This document shows positions 23,567 through 33,207 of a stretch of 64,000 nucleotides of DNA, in pieces. The DNA comes from Pseudomonadota bacterium. Its GTDB lineage: Bacteria; Pseudomonadota; Alphaproteobacteria; Rhizobiales; Devosiaceae. The stretch spans positions 36,286 to 100,285 of the forward strand of contig JAEWLC010000109.1 in assembly GCA_023393475.1 (NCBI GenBank). The letters are read 5' to 3'. The position numbers and the translations under genes are program-made. The notes below the pieces were generated by a model. It had not been told where the DNA came from. It saw only the letters and a list, made by a program, of their open reading frames with translations, and ran no database searches. The first letter of the stretch is position 1. Each line of letters opens with the position of its first letter.

Positions 23567-24874
23567 CTAGACGGTAACCTTGTGAGACACCCGGCCCTTG
23601 TCGCCGAATATCCTGATGTATCGCCGGATCTCGGCGGCATCGCCAGTCGCCTTCTCCGGATTGTCGGAGAGCTTGACGGCGGGGTGCCCATCGGCCTCGC
23701 TGACCTTGCAAACCAGCGAGATCGGATCGAGTTGCGGGTTCGGACGAGGCGAGCTGCCGGCGAAATCGTTGGTCAGGTTGGTGCCCCAGCCGAAGCTCAT
23801 CCGCACCCGCCCGCGGAAGTGATGGTAGGCCTCTTCGATCATGTCCACGTCGAGCCCATCCGAGAAGATCAGCAGCTTTTCGCGCGGGTCGCGGCCATGC
23901 CGCTTCCACCAATCGATGATGCGCTCGCCGCCTTCGATCGCCGGCGCGCTGTCGGGCCTGAATCCCTTCCAGTCGGCGACCCAATCGGGCGCATCGCGCA
24001 GAAAGGCATCGGTACCGAACGCGTCGGGCAACACGATCAGCAGGTTGCCGCCGTAATAGCTCTCCCAGTCCTGCAGGACCTGGTAGGGCGCGTCGCGGAG
24101 CGCCTGCTCGTTCGGCGCGATCGCGGCCAGCACCATCGGCAGTTCGTGCGCGTTGGTGCCGAGCGCCTCGAGATCGTTGTCCATGGCCAGCAGCACGTTC
24201 GATGTGCCCGTGAAAACCTCTGGCCCGAGCCCTTCCTTCAGTGCCTCGACGCACCAGCGCTGCCACAGGAACGAGTGCCGCCGCCGCGTGCCGAAATCCG
24301 AGATCCGCAGGTCGGGCAGCTTCTTCAGCCGCTCGACCTTCTCCCACATCCGCGCCTTGGCCCGCGCGTAGGTCACGTCGAGCGTGAACGGCCCATACGA
24401 CTTGAGAGCCGCCCGGCTCCGCAACTCGTTGATGATCGCCAGCGCCGGAATCTCCCACATCGTGGTGTCGACCCACTTGCCGGGGAACTCGAGCACATAT
24501 TGTCCGTCGCGCTTTTCGAGGTGGTAGTCCGGAAGGCTGTAGCCCTCGAGCCAGCGCAGGAACTCAGGCGAAAATATCTGCCGCGACCCGTAGAAGCTGT
24601 TACCCGCCAGCCAGATCATCTCTTTCTTGGAGAATTTCAGTGTCCGCGCGTGATCGAGTTGCGCCCGCAATTCGCCTTCGTCGATCTCGTCCGCCAACCG
24701 CACCGAAGTCTTGCGATTGATAAGCGAGAACGTCGCGTCGACCTTGGGGTAAAGCCCCCAGATCATCTGCAGCATCAAGAGCTTGTAGAAATCTGTATCG
24801 AGCAGCGACCGAATGATGGGGTCGAGCTTCCACGTGTGATTGTACACCCGCTGTGCAATATCCGTCGTCGGCAT
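23567..24874 (-). CDS. pncB: Nicotinate phosphoribosyltransferase
   Basis: The 435-residue enzyme makes nicotinate mononucleotide from nicotinate and PRPP in the NAD salvage pathway. Recognisable segments are SLLDTDFYKLLMLQMIWGLYP near the N-terminus, SDFGTRRRHSF, TGTSNVLLAM, ELPMVLAAIA, FSDGLDVDMI and SFGWGTNLTNDF, the last belonging to the PRPP/phosphate site. The start is the ATG at 24874, with AAGGGAAG upstream; the frame extends 24 codons further without support. Confidence 0.93.
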   Translation of the reverse strand: MPTTDIAQRVYNHTWKLDPIIRSLLDTDFYKLLMLQMIWGLYPKVDATFSLINRKTSVRLADEIDEGELRAQLDHARTLKFSKKEMIWLAGNSFYGSRQIFSPEFLRWLEGYSLPDYHLEKRDGQYVLEFPGKWVDTTMWEIPALAIINELRSRAALKSYGPFTLDVTYARAKARMWEKVERLKKLPDLRISDFGTRRRHSFLWQRWCVEALKEGLGPEVFTGTSNVLLAMDNDLEALGTNAHELPMVLAAIAPNEQALRDAPYQVLQDWESYYGGNLLIVLPDAFGTDAFLRDAPDWVADWKGFRPDSAPAIEGGERIIDWWKRHGRDPREKLLIFSDGLDVDMIEEAYHHFRGRVRMSFGWGTNLTNDFAGSSPRPNPQLDPISLVCKVSEADGHPAVKLSDNPEKATGDAAEIRRYIRIFGDKGRVSHKVTV

Positions 24875-25049
24875 CGCGCTTCCCTTGACCCGCCCGGATT
24901 CCTCTAGGCGGATACGCTGCAAAAGGAAAGAGGCACCCATCGGCAAATGACGATGGATAGACGACAGGTCCCGTCACTCCCGCCTCCGCGCAGCCGCCAA
25001 CACCGCAGTTCTTTGCCCGGACAACGCTTCTTTCATCACCGGCGAGGTA

Positions 25050-26819
25050 ATGAAAGGCGATGGCGGCATGGGGCGCCAGATCGAGTGGGTCGCCAGGGGC
25101 AGAATGAGCGTAACGGGGACTGCTGAGCTGCAACGGCCCGCCCGGGTCAAACCGATCGCGCCGGCCACTGCCGTCGCCGAGACGCCGGCCATCGTTCCCG
25201 CCATCCTCATCGGCCTCATCGCCTTCGTTATCGTGCGCGGCCTCGCGCCGCTTGATCCGACCAACATCCTCTGGCTCGACGAGCGTGATCGCGCCATGCA
25301 CACGCTGGGCTGGTGGTGGTTCGCCATGGCGCCGTGGGGCTGGCCGCCCGGGGCCAGCCCGCTCAACGGCCTCGAACTCGCCAACAGCGTTGGCCTCTCG
25401 GACTCGCTGCCGCTCTTTGCTTTCCCGTTCAAAGTCTTCGCCGAGTGGCTGCCCGAGCGCTTCCAGTACTGGGGCTACTGGGAACTGCTCTGCTTCGTCT
25501 TCCAGGCGATGTTCGCCGCGCTCATCGCGCACGAGCTGAAGCTCAGCCGCCCGATCGCCCTGGTCGCCGCGATGTTCTGTGTGTTCCAGCCCGCCTTCCT
25601 GATGCGCCTCGACGTACACATGGCGCTCGCCGGCCACTGGACCATTCTCGCGGCAGTGTGGCTCTATCTGCGCCGTCCCACGCCCTTCTGGGCCTGGCCC
25701 CTGATGCTGGCCGCCGTTTCGGCCATCCACGGCTACCTGTTGGTGATGGTCTTCGCTATCTGGGCCGCCTCGCTTCTCTCGCGGCTCTGGCAGCGCCAAT
25801 ACGTCCTCGCGCCGCTGCTGGCCGAACTGCTGTTCACCGGCCTCGCCATCGCGGCGGTGCTCTGGGCGGTCGGCATCTTCATGGTCGGCTCGGTCGGCAG
25901 CCAGGGGTTCGGGCAGTTCCGCATGAACCTGATGGGGCCGTTCAACCCCGCCTTCTTCCAGCTCATCGTCCCCGGCGTGAAGGTGAATGGCTTCGAGTGG
26001 GAGGGCGTCAACTATGTCGGCCTCGGCATCTTTGTGCTCGCCGCCGCTGCCCTCGTCACGCTGAAGCCGAACAACCTGAGCGGCCTATTCGGCCCACGCT
26101 GGCTGCCCCTCGTCCTTGCCGTCGTCGGCATGGCGGTCTTCGCCCTCTCTAATCGCGTCGCACTCGGCACGTGGGAACTCTTCACCATCCCGCTCCCCGA
26201 GGCGCTCGAGAAGTTCTTCTCGATCTTCCGCAGCTCGGGCCGGATGTTCTGGCCGCTCGGCTACCTCATCATCTTCGGCCTGCTCGTCCTCGTTGCGCGC
26301 CAGACCCGCCCGGTCACCGCGCTGGTGATCGCCTGCCTGTCGCTGGGGCTGCAGCTCGCAGATATCCAGAAGGGCCCGCGCGCCCTCTACATCGGCGCCG
26401 ACCGCACCGGTACCGAGTGGCGCACCATGCTGACGTCGCCCGCCTGGGAAGCGTTGGCTCCGCACTACGAGCGAGTGCGCGCCATTCCCATCGAGAACGA
26501 AGGCCCGAATTGGCGCGAACTCTCCTATTTCGCCGTGACGCACAAGCTGCCGACCGACGCGATCTATCTCGGCCGCATCGATGCCAAGGCCTTCAAGGGC
26601 GCCCAGCTCCAGGCCGAGGAAGCGATGGCGCATGGCGAGTTCGACCGCGGCGCGATCTATGGCCTCGAAACCAAGGCCGCCCGGCGCATCCTCAAGGTCA
26701 TGGGGCCCGACGACGTGCTCGCCCCGATCGACGGCCTGATCCTCTTCGCGCCCGGTGGCCGTCCGATCCTTGAAGCCGCCGGCATCCGGCTCTCGCCCTT
26801 CGTCGACGTGCGCTACTAG
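25050..26819 (+). CDS. Polytopic membrane protein of the DUF6311 type
   Basis: The 589-residue protein has about ten to twelve membrane segments followed by a soluble C-terminal part (from about residue 440). Motifs such as the LWLDERDRAMHTLGWWWFAMAPWGW loop and IFRSSGRMFWPLGYLIIF resemble the GT-C-like DUF6311 family, thought to be membrane glycosyltransferases, but no activity has been shown. The true start may be the ATG at 25104 (MSVTGTAEL), which has AGGGG upstream; 25050 has GAGG very close. It stands alone, divergent from pncB. Confidence 0.75.
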   Translation: MKGDGGMGRQIEWVARGRMSVTGTAELQRPARVKPIAPATAVAETPAIVPAILIGLIAFVIVRGLAPLDPTNILWLDERDRAMHTLGWWWFAMAPWGWPPGASPLNGLELANSVGLSDSLPLFAFPFKVFAEWLPERFQYWGYWELLCFVFQAMFAALIAHELKLSRPIALVAAMFCVFQPAFLMRLDVHMALAGHWTILAAVWLYLRRPTPFWAWPLMLAAVSAIHGYLLVMVFAIWAASLLSRLWQRQYVLAPLLAELLFTGLAIAAVLWAVGIFMVGSVGSQGFGQFRMNLMGPFNPAFFQLIVPGVKVNGFEWEGVNYVGLGIFVLAAAALVTLKPNNLSGLFGPRWLPLVLAVVGMAVFALSNRVALGTWELFTIPLPEALEKFFSIFRSSGRMFWPLGYLIIFGLLVLVARQTRPVTALVIACLSLGLQLADIQKGPRALYIGADRTGTEWRTMLTSPAWEALAPHYERVRAIPIENEGPNWRELSYFAVTHKLPTDAIYLGRIDAKAFKGAQLQAEEAMAHGEFDRGAIYGLETKAARRILKVMGPDDVLAPIDGLILFAPGGRPILEAAGIRLSPFVDVRY

Positions 26820-26921
26820 CCGCCGACGTAAGCCGCTCGTCGCATTGACTTCACCATCCCAATCAGTGCCACTTTTCCGCAATGCGCGGGGAGGAAACCC
26901 GGCGCTTCGAGGGAGACCACC

Positions 26922-28076
26922 GTGAAGATCACTGCCATCAAGCCGTATGCCGTCTGGGTCGGCATCCGGAACCAGCTGCTCGTCAAGATCGAGACCGACG
27001 AGGGTATTTTCGGCTGGGGCGAAAGCGGCCTCAGCGGCCGGGAAAAGGCCGTCGTCGGCGCCATCGAGCACTACGCCGAGTTCCTGATCGGCATGGATCC
27101 ATTCAAGATCGCCCATATCTGGCAGCTGATGTACCGCAGCCAGTATTTCGAAGGGGGCCGCGTGCTGCAGGCCGCGATCTCCGCCATCGACATCGCGCGC
27201 TACGACATCAAGGGCAAGGCGCTTGGCGTGCCGGTCTACGAACTGCTTGGCGGCAAGGTGCGCGACCGGATCCCGACCTTTGCCACCACCTCGGGCGAGC
27301 CCGGCGAGGCGATGATTGAGCAGGCGAAGATGCTGATGGAGCACGGCTGGAACGCCATGCGCCTGTCGCCCGCGTCCGGCGGCGAAGGTAACATCTTCGA
27401 GCCACGCGTCTCGATCGGCGAGACCGCCAAGTGGATGGTGAAGGCGCGCGAGGCGCTCGGTGACGAGGTCGTCCTCGGCATCGACTATCACCATCGCCTC
27501 TCGATCGCCGAAGCCGCCAGCTTCTGCCAGAAGATGCCATCCGGCACGCTCGACTTCCTCGAGGAGCCGATCCGCGACGAGACGCCGGAAGCCTACGAGT
27601 CGCTCCGCACCCTCACGGACGTGCCCTTTGCCATCGGCGAGGAGTTTGCGTCGAAGTGGCAGTTCCTGCCCTACATCGAACGCGGCATCCACCAGTTCAA
27701 TCGGCTCGACGTCTGCAATGTCGGCGGCCTCACTGAATCCATGAAAGTCGCCGGCTGGTCCGAGGCACACTATGTCGACCTGATGCCGCACAATCCGCTC
27801 GGCCCGGTCTGTACTGCCGCGACGGTGCACTTCTCTGCCGCGGTGCCGAATTTCTCCTGGCTCGAGACCCGCTCCAGCCCGGCGGAAACCCATCTGGGCT
27901 TCGACAATTCCGACTTCTTCCCGGTGCAGCCGCGGCTAGAAAACGCCCACTACCCGGTCAGCGATGCGCCGGGCCTCGGGGTCGAGGTCAATGAGGAACT
28001 CATCAAGAAGCAGAGCTTCAAGTACTGGCAGGCACCCATGCTGCAGCGCCGCGACGGCTCGGTGACCAATTGGTAG
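26922..28076 (+). CDS. Enolase-superfamily sugar-acid dehydratase (galactonate dehydratase-like)
   Basis: The 384-residue protein starts at a GTG with GGGAGA upstream. It belongs to the mandelate racemase/DgoD group: metal ligands Asp188 (GIDYHHR, with base His190), Glu214 (FLEEPI) and Glu240 (IGEEF), and the acid His290 in LMPHNPLGPV. The spacing matches D-galactonate dehydratase. It would dehydrate an aldonate to a 2-keto-3-deoxy acid in the cytoplasm. It is followed by a ROK regulator in the same direction; the exact sugar acid cannot be read from the sequence. Confidence 0.85.
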   Translation: MKITAIKPYAVWVGIRNQLLVKIETDEGIFGWGESGLSGREKAVVGAIEHYAEFLIGMDPFKIAHIWQLMYRSQYFEGGRVLQAAISAIDIARYDIKGKALGVPVYELLGGKVRDRIPTFATTSGEPGEAMIEQAKMLMEHGWNAMRLSPASGGEGNIFEPRVSIGETAKWMVKAREALGDEVVLGIDYHHRLSIAEAASFCQKMPSGTLDFLEEPIRDETPEAYESLRTLTDVPFAIGEEFASKWQFLPYIERGIHQFNRLDVCNVGGLTESMKVAGWSEAHYVDLMPHNPLGPVCTAATVHFSAAVPNFSWLETRSSPAETHLGFDNSDFFPVQPRLENAHYPVSDAPGLGVEVNEELIKKQSFKYWQAPMLQRRDGSVTNW

Positions 28077-28088
28077 CACCCTAGCGGG

Positions 28089-28117
28089 TTGACCCCGGAC
28101 CTTAGTCGCCATCTATT
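28089..28117 (+). promoter_or_regulatory. Possible promoter of the ROK regulator
   Basis: TTGACC (28089-28094) is separated by 17 bases from TCTATT (28112-28117). The -10 hexamer is weak. Confidence 0.35.
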
Positions 28118-28198
28118 GCGTGCGGACGCAGGAATCGGGATCACACTCCGCTTGGGGTGCAGGTTTGTCATGCGTCCTCCACGGCAATGAGGGCGTGA

Positions 28199-29404
28199 GT
28201 GTTGGCGGACTTCTTCGAACCGGCTGAACGGGGCGTGCAGCATGCCAGCCTGCGCGCTGCCAATCGGCGGGCGGTACTGACGGCAATCGCCTTCAACCCT
28301 GGTCTGTCCAATGCCGACGTCTCACGCCGCACCGGCCTGGCGCCGCAGACGGCATCTGCCATCGTCGCCGAACTTGAGGACGACGGGTTCGTCAGCCGTG
28401 GCGAGGTGCTGCGCGGCCGCCGCGGCCAGCCCGCGACGCCGCTCTTTCTCGACTACGCCGGCGCCTACGGCATCGGCTGCGAGATCTCCTGGCGTCACAT
28501 CGACATCATGCTGGTCAATGTCGGCAGCGAGGAATTGGGGCGCTATCGGCGGGACTATGTCTATCCCGATCCCGCCACCATCGTCGCCGAAGCCACTGGC
28601 GCCATAGCCGATCTCGTGGCGAGGCTCGATCCCGCGGCCAGGGCACGGATTGCAGGCATCGGCCTCGCCCTGCCCAGCCACATGGCAGAACTCGTCTCTC
28701 TCGTGGCGCCGCCGGAGGCAGCCGCGGCCTGGGCCTCGCTCGATCTCGCTGGAGCCCTCGAAGCAGCTACCGAACTGCCTGTCTCGCCGCTGAACGACGG
28801 CAACTGCGCATGCTTTGCCGAGATGGTGTTCTCCCAACCGCCGCGCTCCCCCAACCTAGTTCATCTTTTCGTCTCGACCACGCTTGCCGCCGGCATCACC
28901 GCGGAGCACACCTTGCGTGAAGGTCCGACCGGCAACTCGGCCAATCTCGGCTCGATGCTGGTCGGCAGCAGCACCGGCGAGCGAAGGCTCGGACATGACC
29001 TGGCCTCGACCCTGGCGCTCAAGCGGCGCCTCGCCGCAGCCGGGTTCGCCTATCCGACGGGCAACCCGATCGATTGGCCCTGGCAGGATTGGGAGCCGCA
29101 CATAACCGCCTGGGTTGACGAGGCCGGCGGGGCGATGGCGGAGATCATCTACAATACCGCCGCCGTGCTCGAGCTGGACCAGGCCATCATCGACAGTGGT
29201 ACGCCACCCGAGATCGTCGAACGTCTCATCGCCGCGACCGAGCGCGCGCTGGCGACATTGTCCCGGGTCGGTGTGCACCTGCCGCGCCTCGTGGCCGGCA
29301 AGCTCGGCAACCGCGCCGCCCCGCTTGGTGCGGCGGAGCTCACCATGTTCCGCAAGCACTTCTCGCGCGACTTGAGCCACATGCTCGCCGAAGAGGCGAG
29401 CTAG
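28199..29404 (+). CDS. ROK-family transcriptional regulator lacking the zinc motif
   Basis: The 401-residue protein has an N-terminal winged helix (AIAFNPGLSNADVSRRTGLAPQTASAIV) and a ROK domain. The usual zinc-binding CxCGxxGCxE motif of ROK proteins is absent: only three cysteines occur (GIGCEIS, GNCACF). The ATP-binding DxGxT signature is also missing, so it is a pure regulator with a diverged sugar pocket. It starts at GTG (28199). It is convergent with the FGGY kinase of a sugar operon and their stop codons overlap within GCTAGC. It probably represses that transporter operon or the upstream dehydratase. Confidence 0.82.
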   Translation: MLADFFEPAERGVQHASLRAANRRAVLTAIAFNPGLSNADVSRRTGLAPQTASAIVAELEDDGFVSRGEVLRGRRGQPATPLFLDYAGAYGIGCEISWRHIDIMLVNVGSEELGRYRRDYVYPDPATIVAEATGAIADLVARLDPAARARIAGIGLALPSHMAELVSLVAPPEAAAAWASLDLAGALEAATELPVSPLNDGNCACFAEMVFSQPPRSPNLVHLFVSTTLAAGITAEHTLREGPTGNSANLGSMLVGSSTGERRLGHDLASTLALKRRLAAAGFAYPTGNPIDWPWQDWEPHITAWVDEAGGAMAEIIYNTAAVLELDQAIIDSGTPPEIVERLIAATERALATLSRVGVHLPRLVAGKLGNRAAPLGAAELTMFRKHFSRDLSHMLAEEAS

Positions 29405-30792
29405 CGCGCCAGTTCCCGCAGCATGGCGGTAGCACGCGCGAACGCCACCGACTGCCGCGCGATCCGTTCGGCGCGCTCCGCACGCGGCGCATATGTCCGG
29501 CCGGCGACCCCGCCGGCAGCACCGAGCCCGAGCGCCCTGCCCGCGATGCGATAGGCTCCGAGGCTCGCCGCCAGCACCGGATGCTCCGGCACGGTCACTG
29601 TCCGCCCCAGCACATCAGCAAAGATCTGCGGCCAGATCGCGCTCTGCGCGCCGCCACCGACGAGATAGACCGGCCCCTGCGCGCCCATCGCGGCGACATT
29701 GGCAGCAATGGCGAAGGCCACGCCCTCGAGTGCGGCATAGTAGAGTGCCCCGGCCCCATCAGAGGCGGACACGTTCGCGAAGCCGGCGCGAAGTTCGAGA
29801 TCGACAAACGGCGTCCGCTCACCATTGAGATAGGGGAGGAACAGCACGCCGCTCGGCGCAGCATCGGCCTCGATCGCCAACCGCTCTGCATCCGACAGCG
29901 GCAACTGCAGCGTGTCGCGCGCCCATTGCGCGGCGGCGCCCGCGGAGAAGATCGGCGCCACCTCTATCAGCCCGCCATGCAGCGGATGCGCGAGGCGATA
30001 GTAGGGCCGCGGCGCCCGCTCGGTCGTCGCCGTCACGCCTGCGACCCAGCCGCTCGTCCCGAGATAGATGCTGACCTCATCGGGCTTCTCGGCCCCGCCG
30101 CCGATGGTCGTCGCCGCCGCATCGCCGCAGCCATTGATCACCGGAATGCCCGCCGGCAGTCCCAGCGCCGCGGCCGCGCCGGCGGTCAGGCCGCCCAGCA
30201 CGGCATCGGCCGCAAGGATAGGCGGCAGCACGGCACCGCCGATTCCGAGCAGGCGCACCAGTTCGCCCGACCAGTCGCGCGTGCCGATATCCATCAGCCC
30301 GCTCGTACTGGCGCAGCTCGGATCCGTCGCAACCACGCCTGTCAGCCGCAGCGCCAGGTAGTCCTTCGACCCCGGCAGTGCCCACTGCGCCCCGCCAAGC
30401 CCGAGCGCCATCAGCTTGAACGCCGTCATCAGCGGCCGCGGCGCATTGCCGAGAATGGCGGCGGCGCCGATGCCATCCAGCCGCTTTTCGACGCCCGCAA
30501 AGACCTCGCTCCCGACCGGGTCGGAATAGAGCGCTGCCTCGCCCCTCGCCGTGCCGTCGGCATCGACGGGGATAAGGTTCTCCATCATGCCGGTCAGCGA
30601 AATGGCCTCGACGCCCTCGACGGGCAGCCGCGCCACGGCGTCGATCGTCGCCTGCCACCAGTCCTCGGGCGCGCGCCGGTGCGGCGCCGCTGGCGGATAG
30701 CCCGCGTCGGTGGTCGAAATCACCGTTCCGCCCGGTCCGAACACCGTCGCCTTCAGCGCCGAGCTGCCGCAATCGAGCACCAGCACGTTCAT
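29401..30792 (-). CDS. FGGY-family carbohydrate kinase
   Basis: The 463-residue kinase has an N-terminal phosphate loop (MNVLVLDCGSSALKATVF), SLTGMMENLIPVD, a substrate-domain region WSGELVRLLGIG, and ATP-binding IYLGTSGW and VYLVGGGAQSAIWPQIFADVLG. The family phosphorylates pentuloses, hexuloses or polyols. It is the last gene of the second transporter operon and overlaps the permease stop (ATGA), so it should phosphorylate the imported sugar or its first product. Substrate unknown. An extended open frame upstream lies in the permease gene and is not coding. Confidence 0.87.
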   Translation of the reverse strand: MNVLVLDCGSSALKATVFGPGGTVISTTDAGYPPAAPHRRAPEDWWQATIDAVARLPVEGVEAISLTGMMENLIPVDADGTARGEAALYSDPVGSEVFAGVEKRLDGIGAAAILGNAPRPLMTAFKLMALGLGGAQWALPGSKDYLALRLTGVVATDPSCASTSGLMDIGTRDWSGELVRLLGIGGAVLPPILAADAVLGGLTAGAAAALGLPAGIPVINGCGDAAATTIGGGAEKPDEVSIYLGTSGWVAGVTATTERAPRPYYRLAHPLHGGLIEVAPIFSAGAAAQWARDTLQLPLSDAERLAIEADAAPSGVLFLPYLNGERTPFVDLELRAGFANVSASDGAGALYYAALEGVAFAIAANVAAMGAQGPVYLVGGGAQSAIWPQIFADVLGRTVTVPEHPVLAASLGAYRIAGRALGLGAAGGVAGRTYAPRAERAERIARQSVAFARATAMLRELAR

Positions 30793-31721
30793 TTGGCGCG
30801 CCCCACTCGCCGCACCAGCACCGCGACGAGGATCACGACGCCGGTCATGATCTTCTGCACGAACGGCTCGACCCCGACGATGGTCATGCCGTTGACGAGG
30901 ACGCCCGTGATGGCGACCCCCAGCAGGGTGCCCGCAACCGTCGGCGCGCCGGTCGGGGACGCTGTCGTACCGATGAACACCGCGGCATAGGCCGGCAGCA
31001 GCAGGGGCTCGCCCATCGTATGCTGCACGCTGCCGAGCCGCGCAGCGAGCAGCAGCCCCGCCAGCGCCGACAATCCGCCGGCAATCGCGAAGGTCACGAT
31101 CACGTCGCGCACGATCGGCAGGCCGGCGAGCCGCGCCGCCAGTGCATTGCCGCCGATGGCGCGTAGCCGCCGCCCGAACTCGGTCTGCGTCAGGACGAAT
31201 GCCGCGACACCCATCACCGCCACGATCCAGAAACCGAGCACGGGAATGCCGAAGACGTCGCCCCGCGCCAGCCCCTTGAACGCATCGGGCACCGACTGGA
31301 AGAGGCTCTGTCCGCCGCTCAGCCCGAAGGCAAATCCCGAGAGGATGGTGCCGAGGGCCAGCGTGGCGACGAAGGACGGCACGCCGAACCCCGCGACCAG
31401 CACGCCATTCGCCGCGCCGCCGGCAAGACCCACCAGCAGGGCCAGCGGCACCGCCACCCACACGTCAAAGCCCTGCCCGAACAGCACGAAGCAGATCACC
31501 GCCGCGAGCGAGGCCGCAAACCCGACGGACAGGTCGAATTCCGAGATGGTCATCACCAGCGTCGCCGCGGTCGCGACGATCGCCAGTGTCGCCATCTGCT
31601 GCACGAGGTTGAACACATTGGCAGGCGTCGCGAACGCCGTCGGCGAGGCGATGGAAAAGCCCACGCACAGCAGGACGAACGCCAGCAGCGTGCCGAAACG
31701 GCTGATATTGGTGCGGTTCAC
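30789..31721 (-). CDS. Sugar ABC transporter permease (RbsC family)
   Basis: The 310-residue protein has eight to ten membrane segments and RbsC motifs: MTISEFDLSVGFAASL, VPSFVATLALGTI, GRRLRAIGGNALAARLAG and the GAPTVAGTLLGVAITGVL region. Only one permease gene is present, so it should act as a homodimer with the ATPase upstream. Its start overlaps the ATPase stop and its stop overlaps the kinase start. Confidence 0.9.
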   Translation of the reverse strand: MNRTNISRFGTLLAFVLLCVGFSIASPTAFATPANVFNLVQQMATLAIVATAATLVMTISEFDLSVGFAASLAAVICFVLFGQGFDVWVAVPLALLVGLAGGAANGVLVAGFGVPSFVATLALGTILSGFAFGLSGGQSLFQSVPDAFKGLARGDVFGIPVLGFWIVAVMGVAAFVLTQTEFGRRLRAIGGNALAARLAGLPIVRDVIVTFAIAGGLSALAGLLLAARLGSVQHTMGEPLLLPAYAAVFIGTTASPTGAPTVAGTLLGVAITGVLVNGMTIVGVEPFVQKIMTGVVILVAVLVRRVGRAK

Positions 31722-33205
31722 GCCGCCTCCCTCGATTGCGCGGCCGTCGACAGCGCTTCCGCGCTCGCCTCGGCCCGCGAAAAAACCCGAACGATCCCGC
31801 CATTGCGGAAGACCGCGATGCGATCGCCCAATTCCAATGCCTCGTCGCGATCCGACGTCGAGACCAGCACCGCGTTGCCGTCGGCGGCGATGGCGCGGAT
31901 GATGTCCTTGATCGTCGCTTTGGCCATCACGTCGACGCCCTCCGTCGGCTCGTCGAGCAGCATCACCCTGGAGTGCCGGTTGGCCCAGCGCGAGAAGATC
32001 AGCTTCTGCTGGTTGCCGCCCGAGAGCGTCCGCGCCAGCTGCGACGGATCGCGATAGGCAAGCGACACGCGCTCGGCCGCGACGAGGAATTCTGCGCGCT
32101 CGACCTTGCTGTCTGGCACCGGCAATCCGCGCAACCGGCGGAAGTGCGAAAGCAGCGGCAGCGTCTTGTTGAAGACGAGGTCGAGATCGAGGAACAGGCC
32201 GCTCCGATGCCGGTCGGCCGGCACGCAGGAGACCCCGCGCGCGATGGCTTCACGCGGACTGCGCGGCGCGTAGGATCCGCCCTCGATGCGCATCGACCCG
32301 GACCAGGGGATGGCGCCCCAGATGGCATTGAGGAGGCTCGATCGGCCGGAGCCCGCGAGCCCATAGAGTGCAATCACCTCGCCCGCATGCACGTCGAGCG
32401 TCGCCGGCCGTGTCAGGTCGCCGGCAACGAGGCCCTGTACTTCGATGATCTTGGGCGCGCTCGTGTCGGTGGCCCGGATCGAGCGCTCGACCGCGCTGCC
32501 ACCCATCGCCGCGACCAGCGCCTCGGGCGTCACCTCGCCCTTGCCAAAGGAGGCGACCACCCGCCCGTCGCGCAGCACCACGGCCGAGCTGCAGAAATCG
32601 GCGATCTCGTCGAGCCGGTGGCTGACAAGGACGATCGCCGTGCCGCGCTCCCGCGTCCGCCGCAGCACGTCGAAGAACCGCTCCGCGTCCTCGGCCGGCA
32701 GCGCCGCCGTCGGCTCGTCGAGAATGAGGATGCGCCCCTTGTCGGCAATGGCACGCAGCAGCCGCACGAACTGCCGTTCCGCCGGCGGCAGGAACATCAC
32801 CGGCACGTCAAGATCGAGGTCCGGCGCTATGTCGCGCGCTACCTTCGCGATATGCGCCCGCATCGCCGTCCGGTCGATGACCCCATGGCGGCGCGGATAG
32901 TCCCTGCCGAGATAGCAGTTCTCAACGGTATCGAACTGCGGCACCAGCGGTGCATCCTGGTGGATGACGCGGATGCCAGCCGCATAGGCATCGTGGGCCG
33001 AGTGGAACTGCGCCACCTGCCCATCGATGCGGATCTCGCCGGCATCCGGTTTGTCCGCACCGGCGATGATCTTGATCAGCGTCGACTTGCCGGCTCCGTT
33101 CGGCCCGACGAGTCCGAGCACCTCGCCCTCATCGAGGGCGAGGCTCACGTCGTCGAGCGCGTGGGTGGCGCCGAACCGCCGGCTGATCCCGTTTAGCGAC
33201 AGCAA
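31718..33205 (-). CDS. Sugar ABC transporter ATP-binding protein (RbsA type)
   Basis: The 495-residue protein has two ABC domains: Walker A GPNGAGKST and Walker B ILILDEPTAAL in the first, degenerate GLAGSGRSS, LSGGNQQK and MLLDEPTEGVD in the second. No ATG is near the family N-terminus, so the start is taken as TTG at 33205, two bases after the stop of the binding-protein gene. It powers uptake with the single permease encoded next. Confidence 0.88.
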   Translation of the reverse strand: MLSLNGISRRFGATHALDDVSLALDEGEVLGLVGPNGAGKSTLIKIIAGADKPDAGEIRIDGQVAQFHSAHDAYAAGIRVIHQDAPLVPQFDTVENCYLGRDYPRRHGVIDRTAMRAHIAKVARDIAPDLDLDVPVMFLPPAERQFVRLLRAIADKGRILILDEPTAALPAEDAERFFDVLRRTRERGTAIVLVSHRLDEIADFCSSAVVLRDGRVVASFGKGEVTPEALVAAMGGSAVERSIRATDTSAPKIIEVQGLVAGDLTRPATLDVHAGEVIALYGLAGSGRSSLLNAIWGAIPWSGSMRIEGGSYAPRSPREAIARGVSCVPADRHRSGLFLDLDLVFNKTLPLLSHFRRLRGLPVPDSKVERAEFLVAAERVSLAYRDPSQLARTLSGGNQQKLIFSRWANRHSRVMLLDEPTEGVDVMAKATIKDIIRAIAADGNAVLVSTSDRDEALELGDRIAVFRNGGIVRVFSRAEASAEALSTAAQSREAA

Positions 33206-33207
33206 GG

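Noticed and set aside
22788..24476. 562-codon frame that would fuse a long N-terminus to the isomerase
   Set aside because: The first 309 codons overlap pncB in another frame and are Arg/Gly-rich nonsense; the TIM-barrel N-terminus begins at 23549.
29401..31461. 686-codon frame extending the FGGY kinase upstream
   Set aside because: The extension overlaps the permease gene in another frame; the kinase phosphate loop begins exactly at the ATG at 30792.
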